From contig JAIXWD010000004.1 of the NCBI GenBank assembly GCA_027482225.1, positions 1-64,000 on the forward strand: 64,000 nucleotides of DNA, given 5' to 3'. This DNA is from Bacteroidota bacterium. GTDB lineage: Bacteria > Bacteroidota > Bacteroidia > UKL13-3. Numbering within the stretch: the first letter of the stretch is position 1; the number at the start of each line of letters is the position of its first letter. Of the stretch, positions 19,205 through 26,609 are shown one piece after another. The notes beneath the pieces are model-generated. The model saw nothing but the letters and a program-made list of their open reading frames with translations. It made no database searches and was not told the DNA's origin. The position numbers and the translations under genes were made by a program.

Positions 19205-20299
19205 CTATTTTACTTTTTTTCGCCTGTTTCTTTCATAATCTTCAAAAACAAAATCACCCAAACCATTTAAACTGCTATAAAAAGCTTTGCCATTATTGGT
19301 TTGAGTAAATTCTTGCACAAACTGCTGCAGGTAAGGGTCACTAGCAATCATAAATGTTGTTATGCTTATACCTAACCTACGACATTGTGCGGCTTGATTT
19401 AATGTTTTGTTTATGATTTTCCTGTCTAACCCAAAACTGTTTTTATAATAACCTGCACCTTCTTTTAAGCAAGTAGGTTTACCATCTGTAATCATGAAAA
19501 TTTGTTTATTTGGGTTTTTCCTTCTTCTTAGGAAATCCATTGCTAACTCAAGTCCAGCATATGTATTGGTATGATAAGGACCTACTTGTAAATATGGCAA
19601 GTCTTTAACTTCAATTGGCCATGCATCATTACCAAAAACGATGATATCTAAGGTATCTTTGGGATAACGGGTTTTAATCAATTCAGCTAAAGCCATAGCT
19701 ACTTTTTTAGCTGGTGTAATTCTGTCCTCACCATACAAAATCATGCTGTGGCTAATATCAATCATTAGTACTGTGCTGGCCTGGCTTTTATGGTCCTTTT
19801 CTCTAACTTCTAAGTCGTTTTCGGTAAGTTGAAAAGAATCAATTCCATGATTAATTTGTGCATTTTGGATACTCGTGGTAACATCAATTTGATCGGGTAA
19901 ATCACCAAAAGTAAATTTTCTAGTATCGGCAGTTGCTTCATCACCCAATCCGTTTTTAGTTGATTGATGATTGCCTTTTGGAGTTTTTTTTAGCTTACCA
20001 AAAATTTCATTTAAGGCATTTTTTCTGATGCTTTGATTGGTTTTTGATGTCGGTACAAAAATTCCGTCCTGCGAATCGTCTTTAATGTAACCTTTGTTTT
20101 TTAGGTCTTCTATAAAATTACCCATGCCATATGCATTATCGGTAATTTTATATTTTTTATCCAAATCATTCATCCAGTCTAGTGTTTCGGCAACATCACC
20201 ATTGGTGTATTGCATCAGTTGTAAAAACAACTTTAGCAATTCGTCAAATTTACTACCTTGTGGTTCTGGAGTGTACTTATGAAAAATGTGACCTAGCAT
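19205..20299 (-). CDS. VWA-domain protein (von Willebrand factor A / CoxE-like)
   Basis: A 364-residue cytoplasmic protein. A helical N-terminal region (1-110) and a charged linker precede a VWA domain (about 170-350). The domain has a complete MIDAS metal site: DISHS at Asp181/Ser183/Ser185, the Thr in HTNTYAG, and the Asp in MITDGKPT. VWA proteins of this kind usually work with MoxR-type AAA+ ATPases in complex maturation, but no such ATPase gene is adjacent. First gene of the VWA-cupin-nuclease-like set; divergent from the endonuclease-family gene. Confidence 0.85.
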   Translation of the reverse strand: MLGHIFHKYTPEPQGSKFDELLKLFLQLMQYTNGDVAETLDWMNDLDKKYKITDNAYGMGNFIEDLKNKGYIKDDSQDGIFVPTSKTNQSIRKNALNEIFGKLKKTPKGNHQSTKNGLGDEATADTRKFTFGDLPDQIDVTTSIQNAQINHGIDSFQLTENDLEVREKDHKSQASTVLMIDISHSMILYGEDRITPAKKVAMALAELIKTRYPKDTLDIIVFGNDAWPIEVKDLPYLQVGPYHTNTYAGLELAMDFLRRRKNPNKQIFMITDGKPTCLKEGAGYYKNSFGLDRKIINKTLNQAAQCRRLGISITTFMIASDPYLQQFVQEFTQTNNGKAFYSSLNGLGDFVFEDYERNRRKKVK

Positions 20300-20428
20300 A
20301 ATGTAAATTTAAACAAACAGTTTTATAAATAACAATAAATAGTCCCAATTGATTTGGTGTGCTAAATGTTTACAAATAATACACACTAAAATAATGCTTG
20401 GTGTTATGTTTGCCATCTCTTTATAGTT

Positions 20429-21439
20429 ATGTTCAAATTATTATTTATTCTATCAGCCATGTTAATTGGCCTAAGTAGCTTTGCCCAAAAAAAGTTGTGC
20501 ATTGCATTCTACAATCAAGAAAATTTGTTTGATACCATTGATGATCCAAACAAAAATGACAACGAGTTTTTACCATCGGCTAAAAAGGTTTGGAATACAG
20601 AGAAATACATCAATAAAATTGATCACATGGCCAAAGTAATTTCGAGCATGAATGAACAACAAGCACCCGATATTATTGGAATGTGTGAGGTAGAGAATGA
20701 CGTTGTTTTGAAAGATATTGCAGCAGATAAACAACTGAAAAAGGCCAATTACCAAACGGTACACATAGAAGGGCCTGATGAACGTAGTATAGATAATGGC
20801 CTATTGTTCAAAGCTTCATTATTTAAACTTATCCAATCAAAAGCTATATCGGTGAACTTACCAAATACCAAAACACGCGATATTTTATTGGTACGTTTAG
20901 AGGCCAAAAACAAAACTCAATTAGTGGTGCTAGTTAATCACTTTCCATCACGTATTGGTGGTGAAGAAGCCAGCGAACCTAAACGCATTGTGGCAGCCCA
21001 AGTTTTAAGAGGTATTTGTGATAGTTTATATAATATCAACCCACAAGAAAATATTGTTATTATGGGTGATTTTAATGATGAGCCTACAAACCGCAGTATG
21101 GATAGTGTATTGCGCGCAAAGGCAAACGAATACGATCTAAATAATGGTAATTTATTTAATGCAATGTATGAGTTAAAGCAAAACAATGAAGGCTCTCATT
21201 ATTATAAAGGTCATTTTAGTATGTTAGACCAAATTGTTTTAAGCAGCAGCATGACCAATTGTACTGGAGCAATTTGTTATGATAAGAGTTCGGCAAACAT
21301 TTATAAACAACCCTGGATGGTAGAGGCTGAGGGCAAATATAAAGGTGCCCCTTTACGCACATTTATTGGCGAAAAATACACAAATGGATATAGCGATCAT
21401 TTGCCAGTTTACATTATGGTTACATTGAAAAAGAAATAA
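20429..21439 (+). CDS. Secreted endonuclease/exonuclease/phosphatase family protein
   Basis: A 336-residue exported phosphoesterase of the DNase I/EEP fold. The signal peptide (MFKLLFILSAMLIGLSSFAQ) precedes the family motifs: FYNQENLFDT, GMCEVEND (catalytic Glu), VNHFPSR, IVIMGDFNDEP (Asp and Asn of the active site) and a terminal SDHLPVYI (His general base). The substrate may be extracellular nucleic acid or a phosphorylated lipid/sugar. A TATGTTTG element (20405-20412) fits the minus-7 consensus just upstream. A terminator follows. Together with the nearby P1-like protein it suggests phosphate or nucleotide scavenging, which is inference only. Confidence 0.88.
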   Translation: MFKLLFILSAMLIGLSSFAQKKLCIAFYNQENLFDTIDDPNKNDNEFLPSAKKVWNTEKYINKIDHMAKVISSMNEQQAPDIIGMCEVENDVVLKDIAADKQLKKANYQTVHIEGPDERSIDNGLLFKASLFKLIQSKAISVNLPNTKTRDILLVRLEAKNKTQLVVLVNHFPSRIGGEEASEPKRIVAAQVLRGICDSLYNINPQENIVIMGDFNDEPTNRSMDSVLRAKANEYDLNNGNLFNAMYELKQNNEGSHYYKGHFSMLDQIVLSSSMTNCTGAICYDKSSANIYKQPWMVEAEGKYKGAPLRTFIGEKYTNGYSDHLPVYIMVTLKKK

Positions 21440-21462
21440 AAAGTGTATAAACTTTTAATAAG

Positions 21463-21499
21463 TGGGGAAGGAGCAGATATTCTTTCCCCATTTTTTTTT
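21463..21499 (+). terminator. Rho-independent terminator after the EEP-family gene
   Basis: TGGGGAA (21463-21469) pairs with TTCCCCA (21484-21490), followed by nine T. It lies 24 bases downstream of the stop codon. Confidence 0.85.
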
Positions 21500-21732
21500 A
21501 ATGGTTTATATGATTAAATTTTCAAGTTGTTACATTTGGAATTTAAGAGGTGATCAGCAAATGAACCTAATGTTATACTTTATGGTTTTAGCGCAATGCC
21601 ACTTAAATTTCTAAATTCCAAAGACATAAGTTTGAGAACAAAGTGGTATTAAACAACTATTTTTTAGCATAGTATTATTAAAAATCCCTCAAGGTTATAA
21701 TTGGGCAATGCCAATAACCTTTGTAATATGTA
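21500..21732. repeat. Non-coding stretch with two inverted repeats
   Basis: This is the bulk of the 342-base gap between the EEP gene and the ferredoxin gene. It holds an 11-bp perfect inverted repeat, TTTGGAATTTA (21535-21545) and TAAATTCCAAA (21612-21622), 66 bases apart. A second hairpin is built from AAGGTTA (21691-21697) and TAACCTT (21715-21721) with an inner TTGG/CCAA pairing. No open frame is supported. A small RNA or a miniature mobile element is possible. Confidence 0.4.
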
Positions 21733-21764
21733 ATAAAAAAGCCCCGCAAATTGCGAGGCTTTCA
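21733..21764 (-). terminator. Rho-independent terminator of the ferredoxin gene
   Basis: Read on the minus strand, AAAGCC(T)CGCAA / TTGCG(G)GGCTTTTTT forms a GC-rich stem with a T-tail, 18 bases beyond the ferredoxin stop codon. Confidence 0.85.
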
Positions 21765-21781
21765 AAATGTTATAACACCTT

Positions 21782-22126
21782 TTAAATGTGCATTCTGGTT
21801 TTCTTGAACATTAATTGGTCTTGAGACTCTACGTGGTCAGGGTCAGGTACACAGCAATCAACAGGGCATACAGCAGCACATTGTGGTTCTTCATGAAATC
21901 CAACACACTCTGTACATTTACCTGTTACAATAAAGTATGTATCGTCCGATTTTGGAGCAAAGCGCTTAGTTGTATCAATCGTTTCACCATCAACTTCAAT
22001 TGTTCCGGTTAACGTATTTCCATCTGACCAAGCCCATTCAGCACCACTTTCGTAAATTGCATTATTCGGACATTCAGGTTCGCATGCACCGCAGTTGATG
22101 CATTCATCAGTAATCATTATTGCCAT
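21782..22126 (-). CDS. 2[4Fe-4S] ferredoxin with central insertion
   Basis: A 114-residue cytoplasmic electron carrier. The first cluster motif is [12 protein letters not shown] (Cys9, 12, 15, 19). The second is CTEC, eight residues, then CAAVCP (Cys71, 74, 83, 87), the long-spaced pattern of Allochromatium-type ferredoxins. About 45 residues separate the two motifs, an insertion absent from classical 2[4Fe-4S] ferredoxins. Two further Cys (91, 92) follow. The gene is divergent from the LuxC-like acyl-CoA reductase, with only 85 bases between start codons. A shared regulatory region and redox partnership are plausible but not shown. Confidence 0.93.
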   Translation of the reverse strand: MAIMITDECINCGACEPECPNNAIYESGAEWAWSDGNTLTGTIEVDGETIDTTKRFAPKSDDTYFIVTGKCTECVGFHEEPQCAAVCPVDCCVPDPDHVESQDQLMFKKTRMHI

Positions 22127-22211
22127 AAGTCTTTTTATTTTCTATTGTGATAACAAATGCAAAATAAGTTTTGTTGCTTTGCATTAAAAAATATAATTAT
22201 TCTAAATAACG

Positions 22212-23225
22212 ATGAATTTTCAACACACCATACAAATACTGTCCCAATTGGGTGCCTTTTTTAGAATAGAAGCTGACACTGATAATCCTATTTTTATTCG
22301 CTCATGCCAACAAAACCCTTGGTTCACAAACGAATATTTAAAGAAAGCACTTGGTGCTTGGGGCAGCGAACTTACTATCGAAAAACTAAATAATTGGGTA
22401 ATTAATTATCAAAATATCCCACAACCTCAACCCAAAAAAGTGGTAATAATTATGGCAGGTAACATCCCTTTGGTTGGTTTGCATGATTTATTATCAGTGT
22501 TGTTATGCGGCCATAAGGCAATTGTTAAACTGTCTGGTGATGATAATGTGTTAATGAAATGGGCTATAGAAAACTTAGTTCGTTTGGCTCCTGAGTTAAG
22601 CACACAAATAGAAATTACTGAAGAACGCCTACCCAAAGATTTTGATGCTGTAATAGCAACAGGGAGCAATAATACCAACCGTTATTTCGAATATTATTTT
22701 AAAAATAAATCTTCTTTATTACGCAAGTCGAGAACCAGTGTTGCGGTATTAACAGGAAAAGAAACACAAGAGGATTTACATAAATTGGGCGAAGATATTT
22801 TTACCTATTTTGGATTGGGATGTCGTAACGTGTCAAAAATTTATTTGCCCGAAGGTTATGATATTGCTACATTTTATGAGGGTATTGTAGACTTTTATGA
22901 GCATATTAACCATAATAAATATGCCAATAATTACACTTACCACAAGGCTATTTTCTTAATGAATTTAACCCAGCATTTTGATAATAATTTCCTATTGTTG
23001 AAGGAAGATAAAGCAATTGCTTCTCCACTTGGAGTGTTGTTTTATGAGTATTATTCCGATATTAACGAATTGGCGCAAACACTAGCATTACAAAAAGAAA
23101 ACATACAATGTGTAGTGAGTAAAGTAGCCATTAATGGTAGTTTATCTTTAGGTAAAGCTCAACAACCTGAACTAACAGATTATGCTGATGGCGTAGACAC
23201 TGTTAAGTTTTTAATGGAGATATAG
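22212..23225 (+). CDS. LuxC-like acyl-CoA reductase
   Basis: NAD(P)H-dependent reductase of the aldehyde dehydrogenase superfamily that would turn an acyl-CoA or acyl-enzyme into an aldehyde. At 337 residues it is shorter than the luminescence LuxC. Conserved pieces are VVIIMAGNIPLVGLHDLLSV (cofactor-binding start), CGHKAIVKLSGDD, the ATGSNNTNRYFEYYF motif and the catalytic Cys in YFGLGCRNVSK. No luxD, luxE or luciferase is nearby, so bioluminescence is not implied. The divergent ferredoxin gene is the only neighbour of interest. It converges on the cyclase-dioxygenase gene with a 38-base gap. Confidence 0.88.
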   Translation: MNFQHTIQILSQLGAFFRIEADTDNPIFIRSCQQNPWFTNEYLKKALGAWGSELTIEKLNNWVINYQNIPQPQPKKVVIIMAGNIPLVGLHDLLSVLLCGHKAIVKLSGDDNVLMKWAIENLVRLAPELSTQIEITEERLPKDFDAVIATGSNNTNRYFEYYFKNKSSLLRKSRTSVAVLTGKETQEDLHKLGEDIFTYFGLGCRNVSKIYLPEGYDIATFYEGIVDFYEHINHNKYANNYTYHKAIFLMNLTQHFDNNFLLLKEDKAIASPLGVLFYEYYSDINELAQTLALQKENIQCVVSKVAINGSLSLGKAQQPELTDYADGVDTVKFLMEI

Positions 23226-23263
23226 CTTTTAATTATTTGTAATACCTTTTATTACATTAAACT

Positions 23264-25309
23264 TTATTCTTGTTTGTAAAATAGATGCATAAAAACAAAA
23301 TGAGGTAAACTGATGCAAGCTAGAAAGACGAAAAATGATGGAAGAATAGTTTTTATTTGATTGGGTTCGTTAATATTTAACAAGATGCAGGTGATTAAAA
23401 TCACAAATGCCCCAATTGTGTGTGGCAGAGCCTTTTTATAAAGGCAAATTGAATGTATTTTTAATTGACGCTTTAAATGCGACCATGCATTAAAACTATG
23501 TTGGCAAATAAAATAAATGGAGAATGCAATTAACAGATTAGTAAATGCTCCACCTATAAGTAATGTTATTAAGGCATAAATACTTGATTTATTGGTGCTA
23601 ATTGCTGTAAATAATAAATATAAAATGGACAAAATAGCTATTGGAACAGCATATTTAACCAAAAATTCCTCATACAATTTAATAAATTCCAATCCCTTAA
23701 TATTTATAATAATAGCGATTGATTCGTGTACATGCGTGAGAATAATAAACATTAGAATAGAAGCCCCTAACATCCATGCATTGATATAAGATGATAAGGT
23801 TGTTACTGTTGAATTTATTTCCTCCAATTCTGATTCACCAAAATGAAAGGATGAATACATAATAAAAAATAGAAGTGCTAGGGAAGGGAAGAATTGCCAA
23901 AAAAAGTAGTAAACAATTATGGTTATTAAATACTTTACTACAAAAAATGAAAGCGACTTCTTGCCATTGGAAATGGTTAAATGATCTAATGCTCCATGCG
24001 GAATTCCAACCCAAAGCAATCCCAATGTGATACATAAATAGCTGTAATATAGGGCTATTGTTGGGTTGTATTGTTTTATGATGAAGTATAGCAGTAATGT
24101 TACAGCGGTAATCAAATACCTCATGAAATTGTGTTTTACCGCATACACCAGCAAAGATTTAAGGAATGGAGTCAATGGCAGTGATTTGAATATATTAACC
24201 TCTTGCATCAGTGATGTTTGTTCATCTAGGAACAAAAAGATGGTTTTTACATTTTGGGCTAAAAATAGTTTGGTGAATATTCTTTTTCCCTCTTTAGGCC
24301 AATAAAGTAATATAATAAGCAGTAATGTGTCGTAAAATCTGAATCGCTTTTTTGCCTTAAGGGATAGCATGTTTATGTCCTTACCTTTGGTATTGGTGAT
24401 TTCATTTTTTACCATCTCGGCAAAGTGAAACATATTTTTAAATCCATATCCTGTACTAGGTTTAATTAAATTAGCGTTGGTTCCAGTTTTTAGAATGCCC
24501 CTATATATGGCGGGTTGATGCAAGTGAGTAGTCATTGGAATACATCCTATTTCTTCATCAATAATTTCGAATTTCCCAACCTTGTTTTGAAGTGCTTCGT
24601 TTAATACTGCTTTTGCATAGTCAATATCTATTTTTTCTGCACCAAAACGGGTTAGTTCAATTAAAGCTTCGGTGCTTGAGTATGGTAGTGTATAAATAAA
24701 TTGTGTGAAGTTGTTTTGGTCTACATCAAAGTTCATCATCTCAAATGTATTTTCCTGAAATAAATCATGTTCACATTTTATTTTAACTCCATAAAAAGAT
24801 TGATGTAAGTGAATAGCGTTAGATTGATGAGTTTCGTTTTGGGGTGGTGCACTGTCAAAAAGATGATATGTAAATAAATTGCCATTCGAAGTTTTTATCG
24901 TATAAATGTCATTGTTTATAGATAACTCATTTGTGGAATAATTGAAAATGGGAATATTTGCTATTAATAACTTCTCGCGTAAATAATTGTACAAATCAAT
25001 ACTTCTTATTAAATAATACGGTTGATCAGAAATGTTTTGTTTTTGACCACCGTTTATAACAACATTATTATAATAACGGTTGATGATTGGTTTAAGATCA
25101 ATTACTATTGGGTCGTTTGGATGTGCCCAAAAACAATAAGTTTTATCATTTATGATTTTAAGTGATGGTTCGATTATGGCAATTCTTTTATTATGTAAAA
25201 GATTGTCCTTTAAGAGTGACAAGATAATAAGGCTATTACTAGCTCCAAGTCCTGAGAAAATGTAATCATAAACAATTTCTTCGTTATTAAATTGACTTGA
25301 TATTGTCAT
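23264..25309 (-). CDS. Fusion protein: lycopene beta-cyclase (CrtY type) + Brp/Blh beta-carotene 15,15'-dioxygenase
   Basis: One uninterrupted 681-codon frame joins two enzymes of retinal synthesis. Residues 10-390 match a CrtY-type flavoprotein cyclase: dinucleotide fold YDYIFSGLGASNS (14-26), CFWAHPND (59-66), HQSFYGVKI (169-177), MNFDVDQ (192-198), ALIELT with the probable catalytic Glu218, IPMTTHL (257-263) and KPSTGYGF (283-290). Residues 397-681 are a multi-pass membrane Blh domain with its conserved His motifs: GIPHGALDHL (435-444), SSFHFGESE (486-494), CQHSFNAWSHL (602-612) and LPHFVFMH (668-675). The expected reactions are lycopene to beta-carotene, then cleavage to two retinals, at the inner membrane. 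The rhodopsin gene is just upstream on the same strand, 88 bases away, with a terminator hairpin between. The crtE, crtB and crtI genes are not in the window. Confidence 0.93.
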   Translation of the reverse strand: MTISSQFNNEEIVYDYIFSGLGASNSLIILSLLKDNLLHNKRIAIIEPSLKIINDKTYCFWAHPNDPIVIDLKPIINRYYNNVVINGGQKQNISDQPYYLIRSIDLYNYLREKLLIANIPIFNYSTNELSINNDIYTIKTSNGNLFTYHLFDSAPPQNETHQSNAIHLHQSFYGVKIKCEHDLFQENTFEMMNFDVDQNNFTQFIYTLPYSSTEALIELTRFGAEKIDIDYAKAVLNEALQNKVGKFEIIDEEIGCIPMTTHLHQPAIYRGILKTGTNANLIKPSTGYGFKNMFHFAEMVKNEITNTKGKDINMLSLKAKKRFRFYDTLLLIILLYWPKEGKRIFTKLFLAQNVKTIFLFLDEQTSLMQEVNIFKSLPLTPFLKSLLVYAVKHNFMRYLITAVTLLLYFIIKQYNPTIALYYSYLCITLGLLWVGIPHGALDHLTISNGKKSLSFFVVKYLITIIVYYFFWQFFPSLALLFFIMYSSFHFGESELEEINSTVTTLSSYINAWMLGASILMFIILTHVHESIAIIINIKGLEFIKLYEEFLVKYAVPIAILSILYLLFTAISTNKSSIYALITLLIGGAFTNLLIAFSIYFICQHSFNAWSHLKRQLKIHSICLYKKALPHTIGAFVILITCILLNINEPNQIKTILPSFFVFLACISLPHFVFMHLFYKQE

Positions 25310-25337
25310 ATAGCTTTAAATGATTGCTAATCTTGGT

Positions 25338-25381
25338 AAAAAAAAAGAGGACGTTCAGTAAACTGAAGAGTCCTCTTTTTA
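25338..25381 (-). terminator. Strong (bidirectional) terminator between rhodopsin and cyclase-dioxygenase genes
   Basis: GAGGAC (25347-25352) pairs with GTCCTC (25370-25375), and an inner TTCAG/CTGAA stem extends the hairpin. On the minus strand it is followed by nine T (A-run 25338-25346); on the plus strand by five T. It begins 17 bases after the rhodopsin stop codon, so the downstream gene needs read-through or its own promoter. Confidence 0.88.
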
Positions 25382-25397
25382 AATGATAATGTAAAAT

Positions 25398-26114
25398 TTA
25401 GTCTTCGCTTCTGCTCAAAGCATAAATAACTAAACCAAAACCAATTTTGTTTATAGCATCTGCTATATTGTATACAATATCCATTGCATGCAATGCAGCT
25501 GCTTTGTCTTGTACTAATTTCATTCCAAATAAACCACCTTCTGTACCTAAAATGTAACCAAGTGGATAAATAGCCCAACCAACTAAAACAAACCAACCTA
25601 AAATACGGGTTGCTTTAGCAACTTGAGGACCTGCAGTTTGAGATAAACTTGCCACTTCTCCAAACCATACTAAGTATGCTATGTAGAAATAAGCTGCTCC
25701 TGAAATAACTCCCCAAAGAACACTTTGAGTAGGATCTAATACTTCTCCGATGTAACCAGTAACTAGCATTACTAAAGAAGCAAAAATTAATTTCCAAAGT
25801 AAACCGATTTTAGCACCTGCTTTTTTGGTAATTAAATAAAATTCCACACACATCAACGGCACTGTTAAAATCCAATCTACATATCTAAAGAATGTAGGTG
25901 AATCACCTGTTTCTAAGTTGTAACCTCTCATGTAGTAGTAATGCACTGCTGCAATGAAAGTGATTAATCCAGAAACTAATACTGAAGTTCTCCATTTTTG
26001 AGACGTGTTACTTAACTCAAAAAAGAAAAATACTGAGGCAGCCATCATGGCCATTGTTCCGATAAAAAACGTAAAAGCTACGTAATTATCACTAGCAATT
26101 TTTAAATGTTCCAT
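25398..26114 (-). CDS. Proton-pumping microbial rhodopsin (proteorhodopsin type, green-tuned)
   Basis: A 238-residue seven-helix membrane protein that binds retinal and should export protons in light. Helix C holds the DTE proton-pump motif: Asp80, Thr84 and Glu91, equal to 97, 101 and 108 of green proteorhodopsin (constant offset 17). His58 matches the counterion-coupled His75, Arg77 matches Arg94, and Lys223 in DAINKIGFGL is the retinal Schiff-base lysine. The residue equal to position 105 is Met88, typical of green-absorbing Bacteroidota pumps; Gln would indicate blue. NDQ sodium-pump and NTQ chloride-pump motifs are absent. The retinal-producing fusion enzyme lies directly downstream. A 495-base non-coding region lies upstream and must contain its promoter. 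Confidence 0.97.
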   Translation of the reverse strand: MEHLKIASDNYVAFTFFIGTMAMMAASVFFFFELSNTSQKWRTSVLVSGLITFIAAVHYYYMRGYNLETGDSPTFFRYVDWILTVPLMCVEFYLITKKAGAKIGLLWKLIFASLVMLVTGYIGEVLDPTQSVLWGVISGAAYFYIAYLVWFGEVASLSQTAGPQVAKATRILGWFVLVGWAIYPLGYILGTEGGLFGMKLVQDKAAALHAMDIVYNIADAINKIGFGLVIYALSRSED

Positions 26115-26541
26115 TTTAAAATAATTAGTTGTAACCTACTCGTATGGCTTTTCGGATTACGCCCCGTTTTTTATAGTGATTTCTGGACTCCACAATGCTA
26201 ATTTAACAAAATGTTTTATATATGGTTTTCAATTGGTTAAAATTAAGATTTTAAATTTCTTTGGAAACTATAACTTTTTATATTAAAGATTTTAACCTTA
26301 CAACCATATTTTACTTGCTTTTTATATTTTTTTAATAGTGTAAAAATTACAATATCTAATGAATTAAAATTGATATAAAATGTAATAAAAATACAATTAA
26401 ATATTTAACATATTCTTGGAATTTTTATTGATCAAATTTATTCACTTAAATTAAATGGTTTAAATAGATATCTACTTGGTTGTTTTTAACTTAAAATTAT
26501 TAGGTGCTATGTATTTAAGGGCTTTTTAATTTTATTTAGCT
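26115..26541. other. Long AT-rich region upstream of the rhodopsin gene
   Basis: About 430 bases with no supported reading frame. The first 90 bases next to the start codon are relatively GC-rich and may be the leader and promoter region. I found only a seven-of-eight minus-7 candidate (26193-26200 on the minus strand, CAATGCTA as written), without a properly spaced TTG. The remainder is very AT-rich. Confidence 0.4.
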
Positions 26542-26588
26542 CTAAAAACAAAAAATCCATTACTTATCTTTTTGATAAATAATGGATT
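26542..26588 (-). terminator. Rho-independent terminator of the CxxCH secreted protein gene
   Basis: AATCCATTA(C)TTATC (26554-26568) pairs with GATAA(A)TAATGGATT (26574-26588) with one mismatch. It is followed on the minus strand by a T-rich tail. It lies 21 bases beyond the stop codon. Confidence 0.85.
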
Positions 26589-26609
26589 GAGTTTTTTGTG
26601 TTGAGTAAT

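Noticed and set aside
22212-23225. Bioluminescence operon suggested by the LuxC-like gene
   Set aside because: No luxA, luxB, luxD or luxE is nearby; LuxC-like reductases occur in many non-luminous bacteria.
25327-25797. Two short frames of 60-89 codons overlapping the rhodopsin gene
   Set aside because: They are alternate frames of the opsin gene itself and run through its terminator.
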